Source: LMUY01 sp965199095
GTDB lineage: Bacteria > Pseudomonadota > Alphaproteobacteria > Acetobacterales > Acetobacteraceae
Length of the DNA stretch: 64,000 bases
Assembly: GCA_965199095.1 (NCBI GenBank)
Contig: CBDAQM010000003.1
Span: 496,001-560,000, forward strand
Direction of reading: 5' to 3'
Each line of letters begins with the position of its first letter. Position 1 is the stretch's first letter. Below, piece by piece: positions 1-8,514 of the stretch. The position numbers were made by a program, and so were the translations under genes. The notes beneath the pieces were generated by a model. It saw only the letters and a list, made by a program, of their open reading frames with translations. It did not search any database and was not told the origin of the DNA.

Positions 1-348
1 GAGCAAGGCCCAGCCAAACAGGCTGGTTGCCCAGAGATCAAGTCCGGATGCGCCGCTTTGCGCGGCCCACCCGGCCAGTGCAGTCGCCGCAAGCTCGATG
101 TAGAGATGCTCGGGTGCGATCCGGGCGCCGCATCCGGCGCATCGGCCACGGAGCCACAGATAGCTGATGACCGGCGCCAACTCGGCCGGTCCCAACACCC
201 GCCCGCAGTGTTCGCAAGCCGAGCGTGCGATGGCGACGGGGCGGCCCACGGGAAGACGCCGCACGAGCACGCCCACCACGCTGCCGGCGAATGGCCCGGC
301 GGCCACCGGCCAGACCCATGACGGCAGCGCCGCACCGATAATCCCCAT
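1..348 (-). CDS. Prepilin peptidase (GspO/PilD family), 3' part missing
   Basis: The N-terminal 116 codons of a type 4 prepilin peptidase; the gene runs off the left edge. These inner-membrane aspartyl proteases cleave and N-methylate pseudopilins of type II secretion or type IV pilins. Visible: a hydrophobic first segment at about residues 3-29, the Cys pair C45-x2-C48, the family stretch APVISYLWLRGRC and the second pair C70-x2-C73, which together form the cytosolic zinc loop. The catalytic Asp residues lie beyond the edge. The ATG at 348 is only 45 bp from the divergent gspE start; an in-frame GTG at 381 is an alternative. The context fits processing of the GspH-like pseudopilin encoded nearby. 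Confidence 0.85.
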   Translation of the reverse strand, partial: MGIIGAALPSWVWPVAAGPFAGSVVGVLVRRLPVGRPVAIARSACEHCGRVLGPAELAPVISYLWLRGRCAGCGARIAPEHLYIELAATALAGWAAQSGASGLDLWATSLFGWALL

Positions 349-393
349 GGCGCCGCATTGGCAGGCGACGTGCGCGAGCACAAGATAGGGCGT

Positions 394-2121
394 ATGGACA
401 TCCCCGTATCGCACACGGACATCGCCGCCACCCCGGGTGCCGGGGCGGACGCCGTCGCCGGGCTGCTGCAGGCCGCGGGGCGGTGCGACGCCCGCACCCT
501 GGAGCGCGGCCGGCGTGTCGCAGCCGAAAGCGGGCAGCGCCTGGACCGCGTCCTGATCCAGCTTGGCCTGGTCAGTGAGCGCGAACTGGCCGCCTGCTAC
601 GCCGAGCTGCTCGGCTGCGCCGTCGCCGTGCCGGAGCGCTATCCGGCCGAGCCCTTGTTCACGGACCGGCTGACGGCGCGCTTCCTCCGCCATGCCCGCG
701 CCATGCCGGTCGATGCCGCGGCGGACAGCGTCGTCGTCGCCCTGGCCGACCCGCTGGACAGCTTCACCCCGGCCGCCATCGCCGCCGCGATCGGACGCCC
801 GGTCCAGATCGAAGTCGCGGTGCCGATCGAGCTGGAGGCCGCCTTCAACCGCCTCTACCCCGATCAATCCGCCGCCACCCCGGCGGTGGTCGAGGACGGC
901 GAGGCCGAGGCCAGCGAGGACGATGCCGACCGGCTGAAGGACCTCGCCAGCGAGGCCCCGGTGATCCGCCTGGTCAACCAGCTCATCGCCCGCGCGGTGG
1001 AGACGCAGGCCTCCGACATCCACATCGAACCGTTCGAGGACCGCCTGCGCGTCCGCTACCGCAACGACGGCGTGCTGCGGGAGGCGGAGAGCCCGCCTGC
1101 CAGCATGACGCCGGCCATCGTGTCGCGGCTGAAGATCATGGCCCGGCTGGACATCGCCGAGCGCCGCCTGCCGCAGGACGGCCGCATCAAGCTGGCGGTG
1201 CGCGGGCACGAGGTGGATTTCCGCGTCTCCACCATTCCGTCGCTGCACGGCGAGACGGTGGTGCTGCGCGTGCTGGACCGCAGCGCGGTGGTGTTCGACT
1301 ACGCCCGGCTCGGGCTGCCGCCGGCGATCGTGCAGCGGCTGGAGGAGGCGTTCGCCCTGCCGAACGGCATCGTGCTCGTCACCGGGCCGACCGGCAGCGG
1401 CAAGACCACGACGCTCTACACCGGGCTGACCCACCTGAACGCCATCACGCGCAAGGTCGTCACGGTGGAGGATCCGATCGAATACCAGCTTTCCGGCATC
1501 AACCAGATCCAGGTGAAGCCGCAGATCGGGCTGAGCTTTGCGACGCTGCTGCGGTCCATCCTGCGGCAGGATCCGGACGTCATCATGGTGGGCGAGATCC
1601 GCGACCTGGAAACGGCGCAGATCGCCGTGCAGGCGGCGCTGACCGGGCACCTCGTGCTGTCCACGCTGCACACCAACTCCGCCGCGGAGACGATCACCCG
1701 GCTGCGCGACATGGGGCTGGAGGATTACCTGCTGACGGCGGTGCTGCGCGGCGTGCTGGCGCAACGGCTGGTCCGCTGCCTGTGCCGGGAGTGCCGGGTG
1801 GCCGCACCGGCGCCGGCGGAGATGGTGCGCCGCTTCGGGCTGGATCGCCGCTCCGGCTCCGCCACGCCCATGCTGTGGCATCCCGTGGGTTGCCCGGCCT
1901 GCCGCGGCGCCGGGTTCCGCGGCCGGCAGGCGATCGTCGAATTCCTGCATCCGAGCCCGGCGATCGAACGGCTGATCTTCAGCCGGGCCGATGGGGCGGA
2001 GATCGAGCGGGAGGCCGTGGCCGGCGGCATGGTGACCATGTTCGAGGCCGGCATCACCGCGGCGCTGGCCGGCGAGACCACGATCGAAGAGGTCGTCCGC
2101 AGCATCCGGGCCGAGGCCTGA
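394..2121 (+). CDS. gspE: Type II secretion system ATPase GspE
   Basis: Hexameric cytoplasmic ATPase that powers type II secretion. The 575 residues have an N-terminal GspE_N-type domain, then the nucleotide-binding domain with Walker A GPTGSGKTT at about 331-339, the Asp/Walker B stretch VIMVGEIRD near 396 and the His box HLVLSTLHTN. A four-Cys zinc module follows (CLCREC near 463-468 and CPAC near 499-502), typical of GspE and PilB proteins. The ATG at 394 is preferred over a TTG at 358, which would reach into the divergent prepilin peptidase promoter. The stop overlaps gspF as TGATG, so the two are translationally coupled. PilB is the alternative name; the GspF/GspH neighbours favour type II secretion. 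Confidence 0.9.
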   Translation: MDIPVSHTDIAATPGAGADAVAGLLQAAGRCDARTLERGRRVAAESGQRLDRVLIQLGLVSERELAACYAELLGCAVAVPERYPAEPLFTDRLTARFLRHARAMPVDAAADSVVVALADPLDSFTPAAIAAAIGRPVQIEVAVPIELEAAFNRLYPDQSAATPAVVEDGEAEASEDDADRLKDLASEAPVIRLVNQLIARAVETQASDIHIEPFEDRLRVRYRNDGVLREAESPPASMTPAIVSRLKIMARLDIAERRLPQDGRIKLAVRGHEVDFRVSTIPSLHGETVVLRVLDRSAVVFDYARLGLPPAIVQRLEEAFALPNGIVLVTGPTGSGKTTTLYTGLTHLNAITRKVVTVEDPIEYQLSGINQIQVKPQIGLSFATLLRSILRQDPDVIMVGEIRDLETAQIAVQAALTGHLVLSTLHTNSAAETITRLRDMGLEDYLLTAVLRGVLAQRLVRCLCRECRVAAPAPAEMVRRFGLDRRSGSATPMLWHPVGCPACRGAGFRGRQAIVEFLHPSPAIERLIFSRADGAEIEREAVAGGMVTMFEAGITAALAGETTIEEVVRSIRAEA

Positions 2122-3341
2122 TGCCGGCCTTCCGCTACACCGCCATCGACCCGGCGGGCGCCGTCACCCGGGGAGAGATGGAGGCGCCCGACCAGGCCGC
2201 GGTGATCGCCCGCATCCAGCACCAGGGCAACATCCCGGTCCGCGCCGACCCGGCGGGCGGCATGCGCTGGCTGGACCTGTTGCAACGCGACATTGGCCGC
2301 GGCGCAGCGCTCCACCGGGGCGAGCTGACGAATACCATCCGTGAGTTGTCGATCATGCTCGGCGCCGGGCAGGACCTCGACCGCGCGCTCCGCTTCATGG
2401 TGGAGATGGCGCCGAACGCCCGGACCGTCACCGTGCTGGAGGGCGTGCGGGACGCGGTGCGGGACGGCAGCCCGCTCGCGGTCGCGATGGGCCGGCAGCC
2501 GCGCAGCTTCCCCCGCCTGCTGATCGGCATGGTCCGCGCCGGGGAGGCCGGCGGCACGCTGGCGCCGACGCTGGACCGGCTGGCGCTGCTGCTGGAGCGA
2601 CAACGCAGCCTGACCAGCACGGTGCGCTCCGCGATGATCTATCCCGGCCTTCTGGTGGTGGCCTCGGTCGGCTCCATCGTGCTGCTGCTGACCCAGGTGC
2701 TGCCGCAATTCGTGCCGCTGTTCCAGCAAAACGGGGTGGCGCTGCCGTGGTCGACGCAATTGCTGATCGACATGGGCGCAGCGGTGTCGGGCTACGGCCT
2801 CTACGCCCTCGCGCTGATCGTGGCGCTGCTGCTGCTGGCCCGCGCCGCGCTCCGCCGGCCCGCCACGCGGGTCGCGGTGGACCGCTTCGTGCTGCGGCTT
2901 CCCGTCATCGGCGGGCTGCTGCGCGAGGTGGTGGCCGCCCGCTTCACCCGCACGCTCGGCACGCTGCTGGTCAACGGCGTGCCGCTGATCGCCGCCCTCG
3001 GCATCGTGCGGGATGCGGTCGGCAACACGGCGGCCGCGCGGGCGATCGACGCCACCATCACGCGGGCGCGCGGCGGCGGCGGGTTGGCCCGCCCGCTCGG
3101 CGAGCACGGCCTGATGCCCAAGCGGACCATTCACCTGCTCCGCCTGGGGGAAGAAACCGCGCAGCTCGGCCCCATGGCGCTGAGTGCCGCCGACATCCAC
3201 GAGGAGCGGACGCGGCTTGGCGTGCAGCGGCTGGTGGGCCTGCTGGTCCCCGCCATCACCATCGTGATGGGCGCTGCGATCGCCGGGATCGTGGTGTCCC
3301 TGCTGCTCGCCATGCTGAGCCTGAACGATTTGGCGCAGTAG
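2121..3341 (+). CDS. gspF: Type II secretion inner-membrane platform protein GspF
   Basis: Polytopic inner-membrane platform protein of the type II secretion system, 406 residues, the usual family length. It starts with the family-typical MPAFRYTAID and has two GspF repeat domains, roughly 55-180 and 260-385. Each carries the LSIMLGAG / LGTLLVNGVPL type signature and is followed by hydrophobic segments near 175-200, 225-245 and 375-400. Its ATG shares a base with the gspE stop codon, and the next gene follows after two bases, so the three form one transcription unit. It would couple the GspE ATPase to pseudopilus assembly. Confidence 0.9.
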   Translation: MPAFRYTAIDPAGAVTRGEMEAPDQAAVIARIQHQGNIPVRADPAGGMRWLDLLQRDIGRGAALHRGELTNTIRELSIMLGAGQDLDRALRFMVEMAPNARTVTVLEGVRDAVRDGSPLAVAMGRQPRSFPRLLIGMVRAGEAGGTLAPTLDRLALLLERQRSLTSTVRSAMIYPGLLVVASVGSIVLLLTQVLPQFVPLFQQNGVALPWSTQLLIDMGAAVSGYGLYALALIVALLLLARAALRRPATRVAVDRFVLRLPVIGGLLREVVAARFTRTLGTLLVNGVPLIAALGIVRDAVGNTAAARAIDATITRARGGGGLARPLGEHGLMPKRTIHLLRLGEETAQLGPMALSAADIHEERTRLGVQRLVGLLVPAITIVMGAAIAGIVVSLLLAMLSLNDLAQ

Positions 3342-3343
3342 CG

Positions 3344-3757
3344 ATGGCCCGCGAGGACGGTTTCACCCTGCTGGAGATGCTGGTGGTGGTCGCCATCCTG
3401 GGCATCGTCGGCACCATCGTGCTCGGCCGCGGCCCGGCGCACAGCGCCCGGCAGGACGTGCGGGCCGCAACTGCCATCCTGTCCGGCGCGCTCCGCCTCG
3501 CCCGCAGCCAGGCCATCGCGACCGACCGCCCGGTGCTGTTCGTTCTGGACCCGGTGAGCCATCGCTGGCAGGTGGGCCAGGCGGTCCCGTCGCAACTGCC
3601 CGGCACGCTGGCGCTGGCGGCGCCGCAGCGCGGCATCGTGTTCTCCCCGGAAGGCGGCTCCAGCGGCGGCGCCATCGCGGTGGCGAGCGGCACGGTGCGG
3701 GCCATGGTCGGCGTGGACTGGCTCACCGGCCGGGTCAGCGTCACCGATGGGTCGTGA
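3344..3757 (+). CDS. Pseudopilin of GspH/GspG type
   Basis: A 137-residue type II secretion pseudopilin. The prepilin signature is clear: a short basic leader MARED, then GFTLLEMLVVVAILGIV with Gly before the cleavage site and Glu at mature position 5, followed by the hydrophobic helix. The rest resembles the GspH (FimT-like) beta domain (AILSGALRLARSQAIATDRP). The leader would be processed by the prepilin peptidase encoded on the opposite strand at the left edge. No further gsp genes follow, so the rest of the system lies elsewhere. GspH is more likely than GspG because of the length and the SGALRLARSQA segment; this is a family-level call. Confidence 0.75.
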   Translation: MAREDGFTLLEMLVVVAILGIVGTIVLGRGPAHSARQDVRAATAILSGALRLARSQAIATDRPVLFVLDPVSHRWQVGQAVPSQLPGTLALAAPQRGIVFSPEGGSSGGAIAVASGTVRAMVGVDWLTGRVSVTDGS

Positions 3758-4032
3758 TCAGGTGCGCCCCCACTCCCCTGTCAAACCCTCTCCCTCCGCG
3801 ACGCAAAGCCTCGCAGGTCGGACCTTTGCTCGATCAGGTGGGTAGCCCGGTCGCCTCGTGCACTGCCGCCAGGGCGTACGATCAGGACGGCGTCTATGCA
3901 ATGAACCGGATGCCTGAGCTCGGGCGGCCGGAATACGTTCGCCTCGCGTAACCGCAAATCGAACGGCGAGCTGGGCTGCCAGTACCCGCCGGGAGATCTA
4001 TGCAACACAGTCCTGCAACGTTGCAGAGTGGG

Positions 4033-5265
4033 TTAGGCAGGACGCCTCAGCTCATCCGCCATGGCCTGCCAATACAGCTTGCGGTGGCCGTCGTCGTCCA
4101 AGGGTAGGCCGCGATGTTCCAGGCCATCCTGGCGCTTCACGAACGGGTTGGACGCCAGCCAGGAATATCTATCCTCCAGCCCCCAGGTGATGAAGGTCTT
4201 GATGCCGCCATCGATCGCGGCGTCGACGAACGCCTTCACCCGGTCCGCCACCAGCTTGTCGCGGGCAGGGAAACCGTCTGGGATCTTCCAATGCTCGCGG
4301 ACATCCATCTCCGTCACGACCAACTCGACCCCTTCATTGCCGAGCAGGCGGCAGAACTGGGTGAAATAAGGGCCGGAGAATGGCTGCACCATTTGCAGAT
4401 GGCCCTGCAGCCCGACAGCATCCAGGGGGACGTTTGCCTTGCGCAGGCTGCGCACGAGGTTGAGCAGGCGACGGCGTTTTTCCAGATGGTGCGGGGCTGA
4501 TTCCTCGGTGCCGTATTCGTTCAGCGCCACGCGGACATTGTGGTCACGCTCCTTCGCGATGCGCAGGGCCATGGGGATGTAATCCGGGCCGAGCGCACGC
4601 AGCCAGGGCGAATCCCGCAGATCGCCCGGGGTGGTCTGCGGCGTATCGCTGCCGGACGGGTCGGCCACGACCTCGTTCACCACGTCCCAGTCGTGGATGG
4701 ATCCTTGGGTATGCGCCAGGACGCGGGTGATGTGGGTGTCCATCACGGTATGGGCACGGTCCGCACCCTCGGCCAGGGCGGTGACGAGCCAGCTTGGCAT
4801 GTCCAGGTGCCAAACCAGGGCGTGGCCACGCACCGGCCGGCTGCGCAGGCGGGCCCAGTTCAGCAGGCCATCAAGCGGCGCGAAGTTGAAGCTGCCTTCC
4901 TTCGGCTGCAGGATGCCCCATTTCGTCTCGTAATCCGGCATCAGCAGGCCGCATTCCACGTTGACCGCCGCTGCGAAGGCCGGGTCGGTGGTCAGCAGGT
5001 TGGACTGGACGGCCGCGCCGTACACCCGGCCATGCGCCGCCGCGATCGCACCCAGCCCCGGTCCGGTCTGCGGAATGGCCGGGGGTGCGGAGGCCGGCGT
5101 GGTCGGAAGCGGGGAGCTCGGCAGCGGCACGTCCGACACGCGCCGGGCCGGCGTCACGGCCGCGCGCGATGGGACCGACCAAAGGCCCATGCCGGCCAGC
5201 GTGGCGGCCACAACCTCCCGACGGCGGGCCAGTCGGCTGCCGGGCTGGGGCGGTTTGACGATCAT
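4033..5265 (-). CDS. Endo-1,4-beta-xylanase, GH10, Tat-type signal
   Basis: Glycoside hydrolase family 10 enzyme (410 residues) expected to cleave internal beta-1,4-xylosidic bonds outside the cytoplasm. The N-terminus has a twin-arginine motif (ARRREVVAATLAG) and a hydrophobic run, then a Pro/Ser-rich linker to about residue 70. Family landmarks are present: GHALVWH, DWDVVNEV with acid/base Glu198, VALNEYG, and VVTEMDV with nucleophile Glu319, plus FITWGLEDRYSW near the end. The ATG at 5265 gives a compact Tat leader; a GTG at 5304 would add 13 residues. It is convergent with the secretion genes, so it could be a type II substrate, but that is inference. Confidence 0.9.
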   Translation of the reverse strand: MIVKPPQPGSRLARRREVVAATLAGMGLWSVPSRAAVTPARRVSDVPLPSSPLPTTPASAPPAIPQTGPGLGAIAAAHGRVYGAAVQSNLLTTDPAFAAAVNVECGLLMPDYETKWGILQPKEGSFNFAPLDGLLNWARLRSRPVRGHALVWHLDMPSWLVTALAEGADRAHTVMDTHITRVLAHTQGSIHDWDVVNEVVADPSGSDTPQTTPGDLRDSPWLRALGPDYIPMALRIAKERDHNVRVALNEYGTEESAPHHLEKRRRLLNLVRSLRKANVPLDAVGLQGHLQMVQPFSGPYFTQFCRLLGNEGVELVVTEMDVREHWKIPDGFPARDKLVADRVKAFVDAAIDGGIKTFITWGLEDRYSWLASNPFVKRQDGLEHRGLPLDDDGHRKLYWQAMADELRRPA

Positions 5266-5334
5266 CGCCCGCTCGGCGACCAATGGCGGCGCGCTGGGCC
5301 GCACAGGGCCGGCAGAGGGGAGTTCGTCACAACC

Positions 5335-5652
5335 ATGATCGTCGACATGCGCGTCTATACCACCCGTCCGGGAAAGCTGGCTGCCTTCGTGGGGCTATAT
5401 CGGGATTATGCCTGGCCGTTGCAGCAGAAATACCTCGGTCGCTGCCTGGGCTGGTACACGGTGGCGGAGGGCCCGCTCAACCAGGTCGTGCACCTCTGGG
5501 CCTATGACAGCATGGCGGACCGCGAAACCCGCCGCAGCACGATGGCGGCCGACCCGGCTTGGATGGACTACGTGAAGCGTTCCGAGGAGGCCGGCTTCCT
5601 GGTCGCGCAGGAAAACCGCTTCCTGAAGCCAACCGAGTTCTCGCCGGCCTAA
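5335..5652 (+). CDS. NIPSNAP-family protein
   Basis: Small (105 residues) soluble protein matching the NIPSNAP pattern: MIVDMRVYTTRPGKLAAF at the start, a central GWYTVAEGPLNQVVHLWAYDS and WMDYVKRSEEAGFLVAQEN toward the end. The fold is a dimeric ferredoxin-like alpha/beta barrel seen in monooxygenase-like and unknown proteins. The biochemical role of bacterial NIPSNAPs is not settled. It is divergent from the xylanase gene; the two starts are 69 bp apart. No catalytic residues can be named. Confidence 0.75.
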   Translation: MIVDMRVYTTRPGKLAAFVGLYRDYAWPLQQKYLGRCLGWYTVAEGPLNQVVHLWAYDSMADRETRRSTMAADPAWMDYVKRSEEAGFLVAQENRFLKPTEFSPA

Positions 5653-5696
5653 CGGTCACCGCCGAGGGTTCGGCAAGGGTGATGGTGACCGTGCCG

Positions 5697-6323
5697 TCAC
5701 CATCCGGCGCGGGCGGCCTGCAGGAACGCCGCGATGCGCACCGGGTCCTTCACGCCGGGTGCGGTCTCCACCCCCGAGCTCACGTCCACCGCCGGGGCAT
5801 GGGTGATGGCGGCCGCTTCGGCCACGTTGCCTGGGGTGAGGCCGCCGGCCAGCAGCCAAGGTCCAGGCGGCTGCCAGCCGGCCAGGATCGACCAGTCGAA
5901 CGCGACCGCATTGCCGCCGGGGCGGGTGGCGCCGGCCGGCGGTTTGGCGTCGAGCAACAGGGCATCGCCGTCCAGCGCCGTCGGCAAGTCGGACCGGCCG
6001 TGAACGCCGACCGCGCGCCAGACCGGCCGCCCGAACGCCGCGCGCAACGCCGCCACGCGGGCCGCCGGGGCAACAAGCTGCAGCACGTCGAGGTCGACGG
6101 CGTCGAGCGCTTCGGCGACCTGGCTGTCGCTGGGATCGACGAACAGGCCGACATGCAACGCTGGGCCGGTGGCCAGGGCGGCAGCGCGGCCAGGCGTGAT
6201 GAAGCGCGGCGACGGCGGAAAGAACACGAAGCCGATATAGTCGGCCGTCGCCGCCGCCTCATACGTCTCGGCGGTGGAGATACCGCAGATTTTGACCTTG
6301 GGGCGACCAGCGGCGGGCGACAT
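5697..6323 (-). CDS. trpF: Phosphoribosylanthranilate isomerase TrpF
   Basis: Cytoplasmic tryptophan-biosynthesis enzyme (208 residues) that isomerises N-(5'-phosphoribosyl)anthranilate to CdRP by an Amadori rearrangement. Hallmarks are VKICGIS with the catalytic Cys near the N-terminus, the YIGFVFFPPSPRF loop, LLLDAKPP carrying the catalytic Asp, and the phosphate-binding end LLAGGLTPGNV plus VDVSSGVETAPGVKD. The ATG overlaps the ycjF-like stop codon (TAATG), so it is the distal gene of the lpxI-gloA-ycjX-ycjF chain. The usual partners trpB and trpA are not nearby, and accD is 36 kb away. Confidence 0.95.
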   Translation of the reverse strand: MSPAAGRPKVKICGISTAETYEAAATADYIGFVFFPPSPRFITPGRAAALATGPALHVGLFVDPSDSQVAEALDAVDLDVLQLVAPAARVAALRAAFGRPVWRAVGVHGRSDLPTALDGDALLLDAKPPAGATRPGGNAVAFDWSILAGWQPPGPWLLAGGLTPGNVAEAAAITHAPAVDVSSGVETAPGVKDPVRIAAFLQAARAGW

Positions 6324-7183
6324 TATTGCTCCTCCGGCGGCAGCGGGCTGCACGCGACGGCGGTGGAGCGGGCCAGCAGGACCATCCGGCGCGCGGCGAT
6401 CCCCGCGCCCGCCATTTCCCCCAGCGCGTGGGTCAGTAGCGGGTTGGACAGCAGCGCATGGGCGGCGGCGTTGATCGCGGCCTCCGACCCGGCCACCAGC
6501 CCGGCTGCCAGCACGCTGCGCCGCAGCAGCCCCAGCGTCCCCAGCAAGCCGGGCCGCATGCCATGCAATGCGGCGACCTGCCGCACCAGGCGAAGGCCCC
6601 GCCATGCGACCAGCAACACCGCCAGCGCCGGCGCAGGGGTCGCCGCGATCCCGGCCGCCATCTGGAACGCGGCGGTGCGGCCCAGCGCGTCCGACCGGGC
6701 CCGCAAGGCCTTGCTCGGTCCGTTGCGCAGCAGCGCGATGATCGCGTCCGGGTCGTTCGCGGCATCGATCGCCGGGACCAGCGTCGCCGCCTCCGGCAAG
6801 GTGGCGGCCCAACGGCGCGCGGCGGCGTGGATACGCCCGGCCTCGCCGCTGCCGAGCGCCGCACGCAGCCGGTCCACCCGCGCCAGGGTCATCAATCCCC
6901 GCAACTCGCGCCACAGGGCGGCAACCACCAATCCGAATCCCGCCACCGCCACAGCCAGCGTCAGCCAGCCCAGCCAGGCCGCGCGGTCGAACTGCGCCGC
7001 GACGAAATCCCCGGTTTCCAGCGCCGCCAGGCCCACCACCAGCACGCTGACCCCCGCCAGCGCCAGCGCCGCGCCGCCGGACCGGGGCGCCGGGTCGACC
7101 AGCGCCTCCGCGACCGGCATCTCCGGCTCCAGCCGCGGGGCGGCGGCGTCCTCGATCACCACGCGGGGGCCGGACGGCCTCAC
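6323..7183 (-). CDS. ycjF: UPF0283/DUF697 membrane protein (YcjF-like)
   Basis: A 286-residue inner-membrane protein of the YcjF/UPF0283 family (TIGR01620 type). It shows an acidic N-terminus, two hydrophobic segments at about 37-57 and 70-90, the soluble stretch LMTLARVDRLRAAL, and a C-terminal DUF697 region with further hydrophobic helices (AGIAATPAPALAVLLVAWRG). The GTG at 7183 overlaps the ycjX stop as GTGA. In other proteobacteria this gene pairs with ycjX in a stress-related (phage-shock-linked) unit; the molecular function is not known. Confidence 0.8.
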   Translation of the reverse strand: MRPSGPRVVIEDAAAPRLEPEMPVAEALVDPAPRSGGAALALAGVSVLVVGLAALETGDFVAAQFDRAAWLGWLTLAVAVAGFGLVVAALWRELRGLMTLARVDRLRAALGSGEAGRIHAAARRWAATLPEAATLVPAIDAANDPDAIIALLRNGPSKALRARSDALGRTAAFQMAAGIAATPAPALAVLLVAWRGLRLVRQVAALHGMRPGLLGTLGLLRRSVLAAGLVAGSEAAINAAAHALLSNPLLTHALGEMAGAGIAARRMVLLARSTAVACSPLPPEEQ

Positions 7184-8514
7184 AGCAGATCATCCAGCAG
7201 GAAGGTGAGCAGCGCGTCCAATTCGATATGCGGCACGCCCGCGCGCCCGGCGCCCGGCAGCCGGGTCGGCTCGAAGGATGGCAGGTCGAAGAACTCGCCG
7301 GCCCAGAAGGCGTCGTCCGGCGGAGCGTCCGGCACCTCCCCGGGGTAGGACAGGCCGACGCCCTGTCCGGCGATCCGCCCGCGCACCGCCGACACGGCGC
7401 GCCCGTCCAGACGCATGGTCGCGTCCTCCGTGCAGCGGATCGCGCTGACGGCGAAATGCCGTGTCGTCACGTCCCCACCCGCCGGGGCCAGCGCCGCGAT
7501 CAGGGCGCGCAAATTGCCGCGCTGGCGGCTGGCCACGTGGTCCGCCTTGGTCGCGGCATAGGCCACGCGGCGGATCACCGGTGGCGGCCATTGCAGGCTC
7601 AGCAGCGCCCGCATCGCGTCCGCCATGGAGGACCGCCAGCGCAGCGCACCCGCCGCCGCCGCCAGCGCCGCTTGCGCGTCGGCAAAGCTGTCGCGCCCGG
7701 CGTGCAGCGCCGTCAGCAAATCCGCCAGCACCACCATACGATCCATGTGACCAAACAGGGGCGAGACCAAACCCTCCCGCACGGAAGCGCGGTAAGCATC
7801 ATACCGCTCGGCCAGCAACCCGGCGAGCCCGCCACGGCCCCGCCAGGGGAAAAACCCGATCCAGGGCGGATCCGCGCCAGGCGCCGGCATCAGGAAACGG
7901 CCGGGTTGCAGGAACACCATCCCATCCTCATCCCGCAGGCGGTGCAGCGCGGTGCGGTATAGCCGATGGCCCGTGGCGGCCAACGCCTCGTCCCGCGCCG
8001 CCGACGCGGACAGCCCGGCGGTGAACTGGAGGAAGGGTTTCGCCGCCGCCAGGCCATCCAGCCGCCGCAGCATCGCGTCCGAGAAGGCGGCGAAATCCAT
8101 GGTCGTCAGCGGCAGGTCGAGCAGCCACTCCCCGGGATAGTCCAGCAACTCCAGCCGCAGCACGCGCGCCGGCAGGGAGGCAGCCAGGCCGGACCGCGGT
8201 ACGCTCAGCTCCAGCGCCAGCAACGACACGGCGCCCGTGCGGGCCGGCCACGCCGGTGGGTCCGCCGCCAGGGCCTGCAGGTGGGCCATCTCGTCAAACC
8301 GCGGGATCGCAGCCGCCCCGGCCGGCGCCAGGCGCACGCCCAGCCGACGGCCCCCCAACCGCGCCGCCAAGGCCGGCAGGACGGGCAGGCCGGCCCCGAA
8401 CGCCAGCAAATTGGCGGCGAGCGAGGTGACGAACGCGGTCTTGCCGGCCCGCGCCAGGCCGGTGACGCCGATCCGGACGGTGCCGCCGACCAGGTCCGTG
8501 AGCGACGGGATCAG
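7180..8514 (-). CDS. ycjX: YcjX-like P-loop protein, non-standard start
   Basis: YcjX/DUF463 family NTPase-like protein, partner of the downstream YcjF-like gene. The reading frame contains a P-loop (GLARAGKTAF, residues 19-28 counted from the CTG at 8514), which is the family's N-terminal landmark. The rest matches the family (YPGEWLLDLPL, FLQPGRFLMPAP, FFPWRGRGGL, HMDRMVVLADLL, YAATKADHV). There is no ATG, GTG or TTG in frame between the upstream region and the P-loop; the first such codon (TTG at 8409) would delete the P-loop. I therefore place the start at a CTG whose last bases are the gloA stop (CTGA), giving 444 residues, close to the usual YcjX length. The start is inference; the family call is firm. 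Confidence 0.75.
   Translation of the reverse strand: MIPSLTDLVGGTVRIGVTGLARAGKTAFVTSLAANLLAFGAGLPVLPALAARLGGRRLGVRLAPAGAAAIPRFDEMAHLQALAADPPAWPARTGAVSLLALELSVPRSGLAASLPARVLRLELLDYPGEWLLDLPLTTMDFAAFSDAMLRRLDGLAAAKPFLQFTAGLSASAARDEALAATGHRLYRTALHRLRDEDGMVFLQPGRFLMPAPGADPPWIGFFPWRGRGGLAGLLAERYDAYRASVREGLVSPLFGHMDRMVVLADLLTALHAGRDSFADAQAALAAAAGALRWRSSMADAMRALLSLQWPPPVIRRVAYAATKADHVASRQRGNLRALIAALAPAGGDVTTRHFAVSAIRCTEDATMRLDGRAVSAVRGRIAGQGVGLSYPGEVPDAPPDDAFWAGEFFDLPSFEPTRLPGAGRAGVPHIELDALLTFLLDDLL

Noticed and set aside
3758..4032. Possible small gene between the pseudopilin and xylanase genes
   Set aside because: A 65-codon frame exists, but it overlaps the pseudopilin stop, is non-descript and has no Shine-Dalgarno; the stretch looks non-coding.
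5697..7193. A TrpF fusion with a long N-terminal domain
   Set aside because: The frame is open upstream, but TrpF begins cleanly at the ATG 6323 that overlaps the YcjF-like stop, and the upstream part is the out-of-frame shadow of ycjF.
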